A stretch of 64,000 bases of DNA from NCBI RefSeq assembly GCF_017254835.1, contig NZ_JAFKCW010000001.1, positions 620,001-684,000 on the forward strand. The letters are read 5' to 3'. Both the position numbers and the translations under genes were made by a program. Below the pieces are notes generated by a model. It was not told the DNA's origin, made no database searches, and saw only the letters and a program-made list of their open reading frames with translations. The stretch comes from Algoriphagus aestuariicola (GTDB taxonomy: Bacteria; Bacteroidota; Bacteroidia; Cytophagales; Cyclobacteriaceae). Positions 1 through 9,173 of this stretch are shown piece by piece (within the stretch, counting starts at the first letter, position 1; each line of letters starts with the position of its first letter).

Positions 1-1
1 G

Positions 2-874
2 CTGATCTTGGGCGTGAAGCTGAAGCAAACCGTTTGGGCTTTGGCCTTGATGATCTTGTTTTTCACATTCCTCACCTTTTATTCGGCGTACTTCAACAAA
101 GTGACCGATTGTGGGTGCTTCGGCGACGCGATTAAACTGACTCCTTGGGAATCCTTCTACAAGGACATCATTTTGCTGATCATGATTTCGGTCCTTTTGT
201 TTTTCCGCAAAGACCTTCCCGAAGAGACTCCAAAGTGGGCAGCTGTATCGGCACTTGTCGTCTTGGTCCTTTCCTTTGGAATTGCAGTATGGGCGATCCG
301 CAACCTGCCGTTTATTGATTTCAGGGCCTATAAAAATGGGGTCAGTATCCCGACGAACATGCAGCCGTCCTCCCAATTGGAATATACCTATGTGATGAAA
401 AAGGGAGGAGAAACCTTCACTTTTGACCAGTATCCTACGGACGAAAGCTACGAATTTGTCGAGATGGTTCTCAAAAATCCTGAAGCGCTGCCCAAGATCT
501 CCGACTTTGCCGCTTGGAATGCGGAGGGCGACCAGTCCGAGTTTCTTTTCGCAGGGAATAAAGTCATCATCCTCAGTAGCAATATGGCCAAGATGAGCGA
601 GGCGAACCTGGATAAGCTGGCGGTCTTGGTCAAATCCCTCGAAGGAGCTCCCGTGGACGTGGTATTCATGGCTGCGGCTACCCAAGAGGAGATTGATGCC
701 TTTTTGTCCAAGCAAAACTGGAGCGTGATTGGACTTCAGGCGGACGCCACGGTCGTGAAGACCATCATGCGTGCAAACCCCGGGGTCATGATCTTGAAAG
801 ATGGTGTGGTGATGGAAAAGTACCATCACAACAATACCCCGGAAGCCACCGATGTCTTGGATCTATTTCTATGA
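2..874 (+). CDS. BT_3928-type DoxX/MauE-like membrane protein, 5'-truncated
   Basis: The reading frame is open from base 2, so the true start lies upstream of the window; the in-frame TTG at base 8 is not a credible start. Three hydrophobic segments are visible in the N-terminal third, with a DCGCFGD motif between the first two, as in DoxX/MauE-like membrane proteins. The C-terminal half is soluble and looks like a degenerate thioredoxin-like domain without a CxxC pair. Bacteroidota carry this arrangement as the BT_3928 family, whose function is unknown; a link to redox or envelope maintenance is inference. The stop overlaps the aroK start (ATGA), so the two are translationally coupled. Confidence 0.75.
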   Translation: MILGVKLKQTVWALALMILFFTFLTFYSAYFNKVTDCGCFGDAIKLTPWESFYKDIILLIMISVLLFFRKDLPEETPKWAAVSALVVLVLSFGIAVWAIRNLPFIDFRAYKNGVSIPTNMQPSSQLEYTYVMKKGGETFTFDQYPTDESYEFVEMVLKNPEALPKISDFAAWNAEGDQSEFLFAGNKVIILSSNMAKMSEANLDKLAVLVKSLEGAPVDVVFMAAATQEEIDAFLSKQNWSVIGLQADATVVKTIMRANPGVMILKDGVVMEKYHHNNTPEATDVLDLFL

Positions 875-1398
875 AAAATCTGAAAGTTGTTTTGGTAGGC
901 TTGCCTGGTTCGGGGAAAAGCACCTTTGGGCGACAACTTTCCCATGAGTTGCGATTCCCATTTCTGGACCTCGACCACCAAATTGAAGAAAAGTTCGCCA
1001 TGAAAATTCCCGAGATTTTTTCAATTCATGGAGAGGGCAAATTTCGGGAGTGGGAGACGGAAACATTGGCGGGGCTACTTCAAAAAGACTCTTCTTTTGT
1101 GCTGGCAACAGGCGGCGGTGCGCCTTGCTTCAATGATAATATGGACCTAATCAATGCCTCTTCTATCTCGGTATATTTGGACGTTCCTTTGGATTCCATT
1201 TCTGAAAGGCTGAGAGTGTCCAAAGTCCAAAACCGCCCGATGTTCCAAGGACTAGGCCAGGGAGAAATCACACTAAAGTTGAAAAGCCTCCTCGCCGAAC
1301 GCGATGCGTTTTACAGCCAGGCAAAAATAAAGCTCAGCGGGGAGGATTTTTCCGCTGAGCTGCTGATGTACGAGCTGATCAATCAGCTCAAAAACTAA
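871..1398 (+). CDS. aroK: Shikimate kinase
   Basis: Cytoplasmic kinase that phosphorylates the 3-hydroxyl of shikimate with ATP, the fifth step of chorismate synthesis. At 175 aa it has normal family length. Walker A is GLPGSGKST at residues 10-18. The shikimate-binding FLDLD motif is at 31-35, an FREWE segment carries the substrate-binding Arg, and ATGGGAP is the third conserved motif. The start overlaps the preceding stop by 4 bp. The 3' end overlaps the convergent porin gene by 11 bp, and the last 70 bp contain two perfect inverted repeats that are still coding sequence. No other aro gene is nearby. Confidence 0.95.
   Translation: MKNLKVVLVGLPGSGKSTFGRQLSHELRFPFLDLDHQIEEKFAMKIPEIFSIHGEGKFREWETETLAGLLQKDSSFVLATGGGAPCFNDNMDLINASSISVYLDVPLDSISERLRVSKVQNRPMFQGLGQGEITLKLKSLLAERDAFYSQAKIKLSGEDFSAELLMYELINQLKN
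1331..1389. repeat. Two perfect hairpins at the aroK 3' end
   Basis: Arms AGCTCAGCGG (1331-1340) and its complement (1352-1361) form a 10-bp stem with an 11-nt loop. Arms GAGCTGAT (1372-1379) and ATCAGCTC (1382-1389) form an 8-bp stem with a 2-nt spacer. Both lie in aroK codons, and the second reaches the stop of the convergent porin gene. No T-run follows, so these are not classical intrinsic terminators, but they could block read-through between the convergent genes. Confidence 0.5.
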
Positions 1399-2902
1399 AC
1401 CCGACCGTCAACACCCCGGAGGTGATGTTGTTTTCCATTTCGGTCACTGGGCCATAGTTGTTGCCGTTCTCATCTAGGACCTGATAGCTTCTGTAGAGTC
1501 CGTTGTATTTTTGGTTGAACAATGCAAAATCAATGGAGAAGGACTGGAGTTTTACACCAATTCCCCCGCTGATTTGCTGCGTGCTTTGGTCAACCCCAGG
1601 AGAATCCGCATAAGGATCCCCAAAGTAGGCATATCCCGCCCGCAGTCTCAAGGCATTGAATCTGGCTTCCCCACCGACGCGATAGTTAATCGTGCTGGCA
1701 TAGATGCTTTGGATGACTTGGTTGTCCGGCCCCTCGTCAAAATCGTTGGAATTAATCCTCCCAGCGCTATAATCCACCCAATCCACGTCAGCTGAAATGA
1801 ATCCGTTCTTGCCCAGGAAGAAGGTCGCTCCGCCGCCAACTTTCAGCGGAGTATTCAATCCGTAATTGCTGATGACAAGGTCGCTGATTGCTTCTTGGCG
1901 GCCCAAAGTGATATCCTCTTGCTCGTAATAGTAGTTGTTGTAGTTGGCTGTCATGCCTGCTTCATACTCTTCATTCAAGGAATACCAAGTCGGTGTCTGG
2001 AAGGTAAAGCCAAGGTTCAGGTAGTCGATAGGCTTATAGATCAAACCAAGGTTCAAGTTTACCCCGATTCCGTTGATGTACAGGTTTTCTCTCAAACTGG
2101 AATTGGCGAGCGGTTGATCCACGAACTCCTCATTGTAGGTTTTGAAGGAAGAAAACGAGAGCGATCGTATTCCCAGCCCCCCCCCAACAAAAAACTTGTG
2201 GTTGAAATTCGCGCCGTAGGAGAAAGACATCTGGTTGGCGCTACCCTCTTGCGTGATGTTTTCATCTTGGAACGGGAAACCCAGAACAAAAGATTCGTAG
2301 GTATCAGGATTTGAGATTGGATTCCCTTGTTCGTCGAACGCGATCGGATTGATCTGGTAGGTTTGATATGCCAAGCCTGTCAAGCCGTAATTCTCGATCT
2401 GACTTTCCGGGATGCCAAATGCATCCTGCAGATAAAAATCAATGATAGAGCTCTGACCTAGATCGTCGGAGTAATAGCCGAACTCAGTGTTGAAATTGGC
2501 GATCCTTTGAAAGCTTATCCCGAAAGCGCCGCCTTTGAAGGCCTTGGATTCCAAATCACTTTTTGGGCTTGCCATTACATAGCTTGCATTGGGTAGGGAG
2601 AAATTTGTGGTATTGTAAGTCCTGCTTTGATCCAGATAGCGGGTGTCTACTTTCCAATCCGCATATCCCAAGCTAACGCTTGCCTCTGATGTTCTGAAGA
2701 AACCCAAGCCAGCGGGGTTGCCGGCAATATTGGAAACATCCCCGCCCAATGAATATTGCGTTCCGCCGATTCCTATTATTCTTGCTGAACCTGAAGGATT
2801 GGATCTGCTGAAGCGATAGGCATCTTCATAGTAACCACTTTGGGCGAAAGCTCCAGCGATGGAGAGTGAACTGAGGGTGAGAAATACTGTCAAAAACCTC
2901 AT
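1388..2902 (-). CDS. OmpP1/FadL/TodX-family outer membrane transporter
   Basis: A 504-aa outer membrane beta-barrel protein of the FadL/OmpP1 type, a family that moves hydrophobic substrates such as fatty acids across the outer membrane; the substrate here is unknown. A signal peptide ends near residue 21 (AFAQ). The N-terminal plug-like region contains the family-typical SARIIGIGGTQYSLGGD and IAGNPAGLGFF segments. The rest alternates aromatic residues and turns like barrel strands, and the protein ends in Phe (GFSF), the usual barrel-assembly signal. It is convergent with aroK and followed upstream on the same strand by a lipoprotein gene 78 bp away. Confidence 0.85.
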   Translation of the reverse strand: MRFLTVFLTLSSLSIAGAFAQSGYYEDAYRFSRSNPSGSARIIGIGGTQYSLGGDVSNIAGNPAGLGFFRTSEASVSLGYADWKVDTRYLDQSRTYNTTNFSLPNASYVMASPKSDLESKAFKGGAFGISFQRIANFNTEFGYYSDDLGQSSIIDFYLQDAFGIPESQIENYGLTGLAYQTYQINPIAFDEQGNPISNPDTYESFVLGFPFQDENITQEGSANQMSFSYGANFNHKFFVGGGLGIRSLSFSSFKTYNEEFVDQPLANSSLRENLYINGIGVNLNLGLIYKPIDYLNLGFTFQTPTWYSLNEEYEAGMTANYNNYYYEQEDITLGRQEAISDLVISNYGLNTPLKVGGGATFFLGKNGFISADVDWVDYSAGRINSNDFDEGPDNQVIQSIYASTINYRVGGEARFNALRLRAGYAYFGDPYADSPGVDQSTQQISGGIGVKLQSFSIDFALFNQKYNGLYRSYQVLDENGNNYGPVTEMENNITSGVLTVGFSF

Positions 2903-2971
2903 TAAACTGAATGTTTGATTGTAAGAAATAAACGGTTGGAAAGCTTTTTTGTGCTGAATTGTCGAAAAAAA

Positions 2972-2993
2972 AAGGGGAAATTAATTTCCCCTT
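2972..2993 (-). terminator. Intrinsic terminator of the repeat-rich lipoprotein gene
   Basis: A perfect 22-bp palindrome (AAGGGGAAATT plus its complement), followed on the minus strand by about nine T residues (2965-2973 on the plus strand are A). The stop codon of the lipoprotein gene lies inside the stem. Confidence 0.8.
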
Positions 2994-4324
2994 CCTCCTC
3001 TGGATCCGCCGACGCTACCGCCGGAAGATCCGCCCGAGCTTCTGCTGGGAGAACTCATGCTGCCACCGGAGCTTGACCTACTAGGCGAGCTGAAAGTGGA
3101 TGAATTGTTGGATCTACTTGGAGTTACCGATCTATTATATGATGGACTCGTGCCCCTGTTATACGACGGAGATGTAGATCTGGTGTTGTACGATGGGGAA
3201 CTGCTTCTGTTGTATGAAGGGATACTTCCCCTGTTATAAGAAGGGCTTGTAGTTCTTGTGTTATAGCTTGGATTAGAGCTTCTTGACGGACTTCCGTAGT
3301 TTCTTGAGCTATTGATCGAGTTGCTATTAATACTTGGTCTAGCAGAGGGAATCGTGCTTCTAGATCGGGTGCTAACAGTTCGATCCGCAGCTGGAGAACT
3401 GATATTTCTCGAAGTTGCAACTCGGCTTCTGCTGGAGCTGTAATAGTCGTTTTGGGAGCTGCCAAAATCTCTGGTAGCTACTCTCGAATTACCAGTTGAA
3501 ACCAGTCTTCTTGCGGAAGGATTGCCAGCGTTGGCACTATTTCTAGCTTGTGCCCTAGCCGTACTCGGCATCACGCCAGCCGTAGAAGGTCTGATTCCGG
3601 TGTTGGTGATGGATGAACCTCTGGTTGGTCTTGCGCCATAAACCACTCTTCTGTCACCATATTCCCCTCCTGGGAGTATGTAGGAAGGATAACCGGGATA
3701 TACAGGATAGCCGTAGCCATACATAGGATATCCCCAACCATAGCCTGGATACATTGGATATCCCCAGCCATAGCTAGGAAACATTGGGTACCCAAAACCG
3801 AAGCCAAGTCCTATAGAGAACCCGGGCATAAAGCCCCAACCATAGTTGAAACCCATGTATGGGGACATGCCCCAGCCGAACGGACTGTATCCAAAACCCA
3901 GACCAAAGTTGAAATTAACATTTGAGAAACCATTGCCGGTGGAAGTACCATTGCTGGACGCGGTATAGTTGTCATATGCATTGATATTTCCAGTACCAGC
4001 TTGAGATTCAGCCGAATCGTCAAAATAAACAACCCCATCTTCACTGGTAGTTGTACTTTCTGTAGCCTGGTATCGGGATATGTATTCTGGGTTCACATTT
4101 CTGGAGCTGAAATTCTCCTCTGCCAATGCAGGCTCCTCAGATATGTTTTTGAATGACTGGGGATTGTTATTGGCTACTGCATATTCTGTAGCAATTTTCA
4201 CATCCGAAGCCATGAAATACAGATTGTCATCCGCACCACTTGCGGCCATTTTATTAGTAGTGCAGGAAGAGATGACAAGGGATCCAACTAGAACTGAAGC
4301 GGTAATGAGGGTGAATTTCTTCAT
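2981..4324 (-). CDS. Secreted Gly/Tyr- and Ser/Asn-rich repeat lipoprotein, function unknown
   Basis: A 447-aa predicted lipoprotein: the N-terminus has a hydrophobic stretch followed by VISSC, a plausible lipobox with Cys at residue 21. After an acidic, Asn-rich region (about 30-130) comes a Gly/Tyr/Pro/Trp-rich stretch with repeated GWGYPMYPGY-like units (about 135-225), then an Arg/Ser/Asn-rich tail. The tail holds six PSYN-centred units every 8-9 residues and ends in GGSSGGSVGGSRGGRGN. The composition suggests an intrinsically disordered surface or adhesive polymer. I do not recognise a catalytic domain. It lies between the FadL-like gene and proS, and its stop is embedded in a terminator. 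Confidence 0.7.
   Translation of the reverse strand: MKKFTLITASVLVGSLVISSCTTNKMAASGADDNLYFMASDVKIATEYAVANNNPQSFKNISEEPALAEENFSSRNVNPEYISRYQATESTTTSEDGVVYFDDSAESQAGTGNINAYDNYTASSNGTSTGNGFSNVNFNFGLGFGYSPFGWGMSPYMGFNYGWGFMPGFSIGLGFGFGYPMFPSYGWGYPMYPGYGWGYPMYGYGYPVYPGYPSYILPGGEYGDRRVVYGARPTRGSSITNTGIRPSTAGVMPSTARAQARNSANAGNPSARRLVSTGNSRVATRDFGSSQNDYYSSSRSRVATSRNISSPAADRTVSTRSRSTIPSARPSINSNSINSSRNYGSPSRSSNPSYNTRTTSPSYNRGSIPSYNRSSSPSYNTRSTSPSYNRGTSPSYNRSVTPSRSNNSSTFSSPSRSSSGGSMSSPSRSSGGSSGGSVGGSRGGRGN
3131..3273 (-). repeat. In-gene tandem repeat encoding PSYN units
   Basis: About six copies of a 24-27 bp unit (plus-strand marker TTRTAYGAYGG or close variants near 3133, 3159, 3185, 3209, 3233 and 3259) encode PSYN followed by Arg/Ser/Thr/Gly. 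The unit length is a multiple of three, so copy-number changes would keep the frame. Confidence 0.65.
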
Positions 4325-4386
4325 AGGAGAAGTTGATTGTTGTCTTGTTATACGAGCTGAGAATCCTTAGGTTATTCTTTTTGGAT

Positions 4387-4394
4387 TATATTTG
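4387..4394 (+). promoter_or_regulatory. Candidate -7 box of the proS promoter
   Basis: TATATTTG matches the Bacteroidota -7 consensus TAnnTTTG and lies about 50 bp before the proS start. No clear TTTG -33 element is visible at the expected distance. Confidence 0.4.
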
Positions 4395-4445
4395 CGAGCC
4401 CTAATTAAGCAAATTTAAAGACATTTTAACATTCTATCCAACCTA

Positions 4446-5927
4446 ATGAGTAAAGGACTTCCAAAACGCAGTGAGGATTATTCCCTGTGGTACAATGAAT
4501 TGGTGAAAAAGGCCGACCTGGCGGAAAACTCCGCTGTGAGGGGATGTATGGTCATCAAGCCGTATGGGTACTCGATCTGGGAAAAGATGCAGGCGCAGCT
4601 TGACAAAATGTTCAAAGAAACCGGCCACACCAATGCCTATTTTCCGCTTTTCATCCCCAAGTCCTATCTCAGTAAGGAAGCAAGTCACGTGGAGGGCTTC
4701 GCAAAAGAATGTGCAGTCGTGACCCACTACCGCTTGAAAAATGCCGAGGATGGCTCCGGCGTTATCGTTGATCCTGAGGCGAAGCTGGAAGAGGAGCTCA
4801 TCGTGCGACCTACCTCCGAGACGGTGATTTGGAGTACCTATAAAAACTGGATTCAGTCTTACCGCGACCTTCCTTTGCTGGTAAATCAGTGGGCGAACGT
4901 TGTGCGCTGGGAAATGAGAACCAGACTGTTTTTGAGGACTTCCGAGTTTCTTTGGCAAGAAGGGCACACCGCTCATGCGACTGCAAAGGAAGCGATGGAC
5001 GAGACCGTTCAGATGATGAATGTCTACGCCCAGTTTGCTGAGGAATACATGGCGGTGCCGGTAGTAAAGGGCAGAAAAACCGAAAACGAAAGATTTGCGG
5101 GCGCCGACGAGACCTTTTGCATCGAGGCAATGATGCAGGATGGAAAGGCCTTGCAGGCTGGAACTTCCCATTTTCTGGGACAGAATTTTGCAAAAGCTTT
5201 CGATGTAAAATTTGCTACCAAAGAAGGAGGTTTGGAATACGTTTGGGGAACTTCGTGGGGTGTAAGTACCCGATTGATGGGCGCCCTAATCATGGCTCAC
5301 TCCGACGATAACGGTCTGGTACTTCCTCCGAAACTGGCGCCAATCCAGGTCGTGATCGTACCAATCTATAGAGGTGAGGCTGAACTCGAGGCGATCTCCG
5401 TGAAGGCAAAAGAAATTATGGGAGAGCTTCGCAAAGCTGGAGTTTCTGTGAAATTCGACGATCGTGACACGCAGAAGCCGGGTTGGAAGTTTGCTGAGTA
5501 CGAGCTGAAAGGTGTTCCGGTGAGAATTGCCCTTGGTCCAAGAGACTTGGAAAATGGCACGATCGAAATCGCTAGAAGGGACACATTGACCAAAGAGACC
5601 TTTGATCTTTCCTCGCAGCCTATCGTCGATAAAGTGACTGGCTTGCTGGAAACTATTCAAGAGAACATCTATAAAAAAGCCTTCGACTTCAGGGCCTCTG
5701 TGACTTCTGAAGTCAACACTTGGGACGAATTTCAGCAAGTGCTAGAAGAAAAAGGCGGATTCGTCTCTGCCCACTGGGACGGAACCTTGGAGACTGAGGA
5801 AAAGATCAAGGAACTGACCAAAGCGACAATCCGATGTATTCCTCTGGACAGAAAGGAAGAAGAGGGCGCCTGCATATATTCAGGTAAGCCCTCAGCTGGC
5901 CGCGTCTACTTCGCGAAAGCCTACTAA
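4446..5927 (+). CDS. proS: Prolyl-tRNA synthetase, archaeal/eukaryal type
   Basis: Charges tRNA-Pro with proline using ATP; a class II aminoacyl-tRNA synthetase in the cytoplasm. At 493 aa it is the short type without the inserted editing domain of the E. coli enzyme, and it carries the extra C-terminal domain of the archaeal-type enzymes ending in an aromatic residue (...FAKAY). Motif 2 is visible around [20 protein letters not shown] and motif 3 around [20 protein letters not shown]. The anticodon-binding domain follows, with [10 protein letters not shown] and [19 protein letters not shown]. This form is standard in Bacteroidota. It is a single-gene transcription unit with its own terminator. 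Confidence 0.97.
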   Translation: MSKGLPKRSEDYSLWYNELVKKADLAENSAVRGCMVIKPYGYSIWEKMQAQLDKMFKETGHTNAYFPLFIPKSYLSKEASHVEGFAKECAVVTHYRLKNAEDGSGVIVDPEAKLEEELIVRPTSETVIWSTYKNWIQSYRDLPLLVNQWANVVRWEMRTRLFLRTSEFLWQEGHTAHATAKEAMDETVQMMNVYAQFAEEYMAVPVVKGRKTENERFAGADETFCIEAMMQDGKALQAGTSHFLGQNFAKAFDVKFATKEGGLEYVWGTSWGVSTRLMGALIMAHSDDNGLVLPPKLAPIQVVIVPIYRGEAELEAISVKAKEIMGELRKAGVSVKFDDRDTQKPGWKFAEYELKGVPVRIALGPRDLENGTIEIARRDTLTKETFDLSSQPIVDKVTGLLETIQENIYKKAFDFRASVTSEVNTWDEFQQVLEEKGGFVSAHWDGTLETEEKIKELTKATIRCIPLDRKEEEGACIYSGKPSAGRVYFAKAY

Positions 5928-5932
5928 AATCT

Positions 5933-5963
5933 AAAGCCGGAAATTCACTTCCGGCTTTTTTCT
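5933..5963 (+). terminator. Intrinsic terminator after proS
   Basis: A 10-bp perfect stem (AAAGCCGGAA, 5933-5942; complement 5949-5958) with a 6-nt loop, followed by a T-rich run. Confidence 0.9.
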
Positions 5964-5973
5964 TTTATTCTAA

Positions 5974-5981
5974 TAGGTTTG
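5974..5981 (+). promoter_or_regulatory. Candidate -7 box for nfeD-floA
   Basis: TAGGTTTG matches TAnnTTTG exactly and follows the proS terminator directly. Transcription from it would begin near 5985-5988, which excludes the in-frame TTG at 5979 as the nfeD start and favours the ATG at 6033. Confidence 0.5.
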
Positions 5982-6032
5982 ATCCCCGAAAGCCGTATTT
6001 TAGGCCTGATTCTATCTCCCATCGCTCAAGCC

Positions 6033-6491
6033 ATGACTATTTTAATACTGACCAGCTTGCTTTCCATCGGGTTGATTTTAATTCTCATTGAGGTTTTTCT
6101 GATTCCCGGGACGACCATCGTGGGGATTTGTGGTTTCTTAGCCAGCCTGTTGGGAGTGTATTATGCCTTTCTGGTTTTTGACAGTGGGACTGCCCTTTGG
6201 GTAGCTGGTATTGCTGCGATTGCAAATCTTGCCGCGATCTGGTACGGGTTTACATCGGGAGTTTGGAAGCACTTTTCCTTGAAAGGAACCATGAAGGGAG
6301 GAGCCTTCGACGGGCGCACGCTTGGTTTGGCAGCCGGTATGGTTGGGAAAGCAATTTCAGACATTAAGCCCTTTGGCAAAGTTCTCTTTGGAGACCAAGT
6401 TTACGAAGTGAAATCCGAGGAGGGTTTTATCGAAGTAGGGAAGACGGTCAATATTATTAAAATTGAAAACAATAAAATTCTAGTCAAATAA
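6033..6491 (+). CDS. NfeD-family membrane protein
   Basis: A 152-aa membrane protein of the short NfeD (NfeD1b-like) type, partner of flotillin-like proteins in membrane microdomains. The N-terminal half has two to three hydrophobic helices (ILTSLLSIGLILILIEVFLI, then two around GFLASLLGVYYAFLVF and ALWVAGIAAIANLAAI). The C-terminal part is the NfeD OB-fold domain with GKVLFGDQVYEV and a VGKTVNIIKIENNKILVK ending. I chose the ATG at 6033 rather than the upstream in-frame TTG (5979), because a promoter box covers the latter. It is followed 6 bp later by floA; the nfeD-floA pair is a conserved arrangement. Confidence 0.88.
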   Translation: MTILILTSLLSIGLILILIEVFLIPGTTIVGICGFLASLLGVYYAFLVFDSGTALWVAGIAAIANLAAIWYGFTSGVWKHFSLKGTMKGGAFDGRTLGLAAGMVGKAISDIKPFGKVLFGDQVYEVKSEEGFIEVGKTVNIIKIENNKILVK

Positions 6492-6497
6492 AACTTT

Positions 6498-7508
6498 ATG
6501 GATCCCAATAGTTCTTTGTTTTTGTTGATTGCGGCGTTTTTAGGCATAGTCGTCCTATTTATCTTCCTGTACTTTGTGCCGGTCGGTCTCTGGATAACGG
6601 CTATATTTTCCAATGTACGGGTAGGATTGCTGGAGCTGGTAGGAATGCGGTTTCGAAAAGTACCTCCCAGTGTGATTGTTAACTCCCTCATCACGGCTAC
6701 CAAGGCTGGGCTGCATCTCACTACCGGAGATTTGGAAACCCACTATTTGGCCGGGGGCAACGTGCCCAATGTTATCAGAGCCTTGATTTCTGCAGACAAA
6801 GCCAACATCAGTTTGAGCTTTAAGCAAGCTACTGCGATCGATCTTGCCGGACGTGACGTGTTTGAGGCGGTGCAGATTTCCGTCAATCCCAAGGTGATCA
6901 ATACCCCCAACGTCGCCGCGGTGGCGGCGGATGGGATACAGCTGATCGCAAAAGCCAGAGTGACGGTACGAGCGAATATTGCCCAATTGGTCGGAGGTGC
7001 CGGAGAGGACACCATTCTTGCCCGAGTGGGAGAGGGGATTGTCACTTCGATTGGTTCTGCGGCGACCCACAAGTCCGTGTTGGAGAATCCTGACAAAATA
7101 TCCAAGCTGGTTCTTCAGCGTGGTTTGGATGCGGGAACAGCTTTCGAAATTCTTTCCATTGATATTGCGGACATCGACGTCGGAGCAAACATTGGTGCGA
7201 AACTTCAGATCGATCAGGCATCTGCGGACTTGAAAGTTGCTGAAGCAAAAGCCGAAGAGAGACGTGCTATGGCGGTGGCTTTGGAGCAGGAGATGAAAGC
7301 TAGAAATGTGGAGATGCGGGCGAAGGTAATAGAAGCCGAGGCGGAGGTTCCTAAAGCTCTTGCAGAGGCTTTCCGTTCTGGCCAACTTGGTGTGATGGAT
7401 TACTATCGAATGGAAAACATCAAATCGGACACCTCGATGAGGGACTCGATCGCCAACTCAGATAAGGATTCAAAAGATTCTGGCTCGGGGAAATCCGAGA
7501 AGAAATAG
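6498..7508 (+). CDS. floA: Flotillin-like protein FloA
   Basis: A 336-aa SPFH-domain membrane scaffold (UPF0365/FloA) that organises functional membrane microdomains. One N-terminal hydrophobic segment (about residues 5-27) anchors it. The SPFH core follows, with [19 protein letters not shown], a [12 protein letters not shown] segment and [20 protein letters not shown]. An Ala/Glu-rich coiled-coil region lies around residues 230-290 ([20 protein letters not shown]). The C-terminus is Ser/Asp/Lys-rich and probably disordered. Co-transcribed with nfeD; a bidirectional terminator follows. Confidence 0.95.
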   Translation: MDPNSSLFLLIAAFLGIVVLFIFLYFVPVGLWITAIFSNVRVGLLELVGMRFRKVPPSVIVNSLITATKAGLHLTTGDLETHYLAGGNVPNVIRALISADKANISLSFKQATAIDLAGRDVFEAVQISVNPKVINTPNVAAVAADGIQLIAKARVTVRANIAQLVGGAGEDTILARVGEGIVTSIGSAATHKSVLENPDKISKLVLQRGLDAGTAFEILSIDIADIDVGANIGAKLQIDQASADLKVAEAKAEERRAMAVALEQEMKARNVEMRAKVIEAEAEVPKALAEAFRSGQLGVMDYYRMENIKSDTSMRDSIANSDKDSKDSGSGKSEKK

Positions 7509-7537
7509 AAAAAGGGAACTTTTAAGCTCCCTTTTTT
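7509..7537. terminator. Bidirectional terminator between floA and the WG-repeat gene
   Basis: Arms AAAAAGGGA (from 7509) and TCCCTTTTTT (to about 7537) flank an inner CTTTTAAG. There is a T-run on the plus strand and a T-run on the minus strand. The stop of the minus-strand WG gene lies in the loop. Confidence 0.8.
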
Positions 7538-9090
7538 CTTTTTCCGGCTTCAGACTCTATTTCTTGAATCACGACTGGTTTATAGAGTTCTTTAGCCAAA
7601 AGCTGGTTGCCTGACCAATCGGTGACGATTTCCTGGTAGTTTACAGGTACGATCACTTCGCCGCTTGGGGTGATAGCGCCTGTGAGGCCGTCTTTTCTTA
7701 CAATCAGAAAGTCGGTACTTTCGACCTGGATGTACTCAAATTCGATGGGGAGCATCTCGACACCCGAATTGTCCAACAGCCCCTGTTTTCCGGCCTTTTC
7801 CACCAAAAAATACCCCTCTTTCAATCTGCAAACCTTGTCAAAACCATTCTCATTTAGCACTTGCCCCTGTTTGTTTAAGAGATGGAATTGCCCGTTGGCT
7901 TTTGCTATGGCAATCCCAGCCGAAAAGTCTTTGATATCATCCCATTTGGCTTCGCTGATAATCTTCCCATCGATTCCGATCAAGCCCCAAGCAAGCGTGT
8001 TTCGGTATTTGGCGATCTGCTCCGAAAAAGTCCCTGTTTCGGCAAATTGAGGTTCTATTACCCAGGTGCCTGATGAATTGACAAATCCCGTCATTCCCTT
8101 CTTTGCCGCCGGAAAGAGCCCTTCGCTACCTGACTTGATCCAGTCCAGGTCGACCGTCGGTTGGACCTCCCAGCCTTTTTTGCCCAATAAACCCAACTTG
8201 TTTTCCCTAAACTTAACGTTGTATAGATTGTCCTGCACTAGACTCACGGACTCCATCCCCACGGCGTCGAGCAGGATTCCGTCTTCTTCCATCACGCGGC
8301 GGAGCTTGCCGTGGATGTATTCTAGTAGAAGGCCGCCTTCCTTGGTGATCTTGTGATAAGAGTTGTAGGCTACATCGGATTTCACCTCGTCACCCTTGAT
8401 CAGCAGGTATTGGCTTTCGTCGAATCCGTAAAAATAGTCGCCCCGGTTATGTTCCAGTTCGTCGACAACCGGATCCATCACATAGTCGCCTTCGATATTG
8501 ATGATTCCGAAACCTGTGGATTCCTTTGCGAGAAGGTAGTTGCCTTTGTTTTCCAAGAGAAGTTGGAAAGGGTGTTCTGGATCTTTGGAGAGCGGGAGAT
8601 AATAATTTCCGTTTTTCTGGGTGATCAGCATCCCGTGATGGGTTAGTCTGGCATTGTCCAGCCTGCCGAGCGCAGTGGTTTTTCCGTTTCCTTTTTCGAA
8701 AAGCCAGTATTCTTGCCCCTTTTTTCCCAAAAGAAAGTTGAAATAGGTCTGGATTTCATCGTATTCGAGCGACATGGCTTGCTGACCGTATTCATGGAAT
8801 GCGCCGATTCCTTTGGGGCCTTTTACCAAAATCCAAGGAGAAAGGTATTGATAGATTTCGTCGCCTTGGAGGTCGACGACCGGCCTCAGATCTCTTGAGA
8901 GCATGGCCAATCCATTTTCATTCTTGCCGATGATCACCGATTCGCTAAGCACTTCGATTTTGTCATAGATAGCCCGGGACTTAAGTTTTCCCTGCAGGTC
9001 GTATACTTCCCAAGTTTGGGAATAGACAGGGGGGAGAGTCAGGAATAAAACAAAAACGACAAGCAGGAATCGGACGCGAGGGGAAATCAT
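7522..9090 (-). CDS. WG-repeat protein, exported
   Basis: A 522-aa protein with an N-terminal signal peptide (hydrophobic to about residue 22, PPVYSQ). It consists of repeated about 50-residue units with the WG-repeat pattern, in which a short sheet turn is followed by an [K]xGlid-type phrase: GIGAFHEYGQ, GFGIINIEGDYV, KLGLLGKKGWEV, GMTGFVNSSGTWVIEP, AWGLIGIDGKII, KQGLLDNSGVEMLP and GLTGAITPSGEVIVP are all visible. WG repeats are thought to form beta-rich binding surfaces; no enzyme motif is seen. Likely periplasmic or surface located. Monocistronic between two hairpin terminators. Confidence 0.82.
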   Translation of the reverse strand: MISPRVRFLLVVFVLFLTLPPVYSQTWEVYDLQGKLKSRAIYDKIEVLSESVIIGKNENGLAMLSRDLRPVVDLQGDEIYQYLSPWILVKGPKGIGAFHEYGQQAMSLEYDEIQTYFNFLLGKKGQEYWLFEKGNGKTTALGRLDNARLTHHGMLITQKNGNYYLPLSKDPEHPFQLLLENKGNYLLAKESTGFGIINIEGDYVMDPVVDELEHNRGDYFYGFDESQYLLIKGDEVKSDVAYNSYHKITKEGGLLLEYIHGKLRRVMEEDGILLDAVGMESVSLVQDNLYNVKFRENKLGLLGKKGWEVQPTVDLDWIKSGSEGLFPAAKKGMTGFVNSSGTWVIEPQFAETGTFSEQIAKYRNTLAWGLIGIDGKIISEAKWDDIKDFSAGIAIAKANGQFHLLNKQGQVLNENGFDKVCRLKEGYFLVEKAGKQGLLDNSGVEMLPIEFEYIQVESTDFLIVRKDGLTGAITPSGEVIVPVNYQEIVTDWSGNQLLAKELYKPVVIQEIESEAGKRKKGA

Positions 9091-9118
9091 GGAGGAAATT
9101 CAATTTGGCCTAAATATA

Positions 9119-9156
9119 AAATGACCAAAGGACTCGATGTGGGCCTTTGGTCATTT
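9119..9156 (-). terminator. Terminator after hemA (13-bp perfect stem)
   Basis: AAATGACCAAAGG (9119-9131) pairs perfectly with 9144-9156 across a 12-nt loop. On the minus strand it is followed by TTTATATTTA. It separates hemA from the WG gene, which is transcribed in the same direction. Confidence 0.75.
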
Positions 9157-9173
9157 CTCTGGAAAATATTTTC

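Noticed and set aside
4443-5171. 242-codon minus-strand ORF antisense to proS
   Set aside because: It lies entirely opposite conserved ProS codons and shows no recognisable domain.
6555-7385. 276-codon minus-strand ORF antisense to floA
   Set aside because: The composition follows the complement of FloA codons and there is no domain; a shadow.
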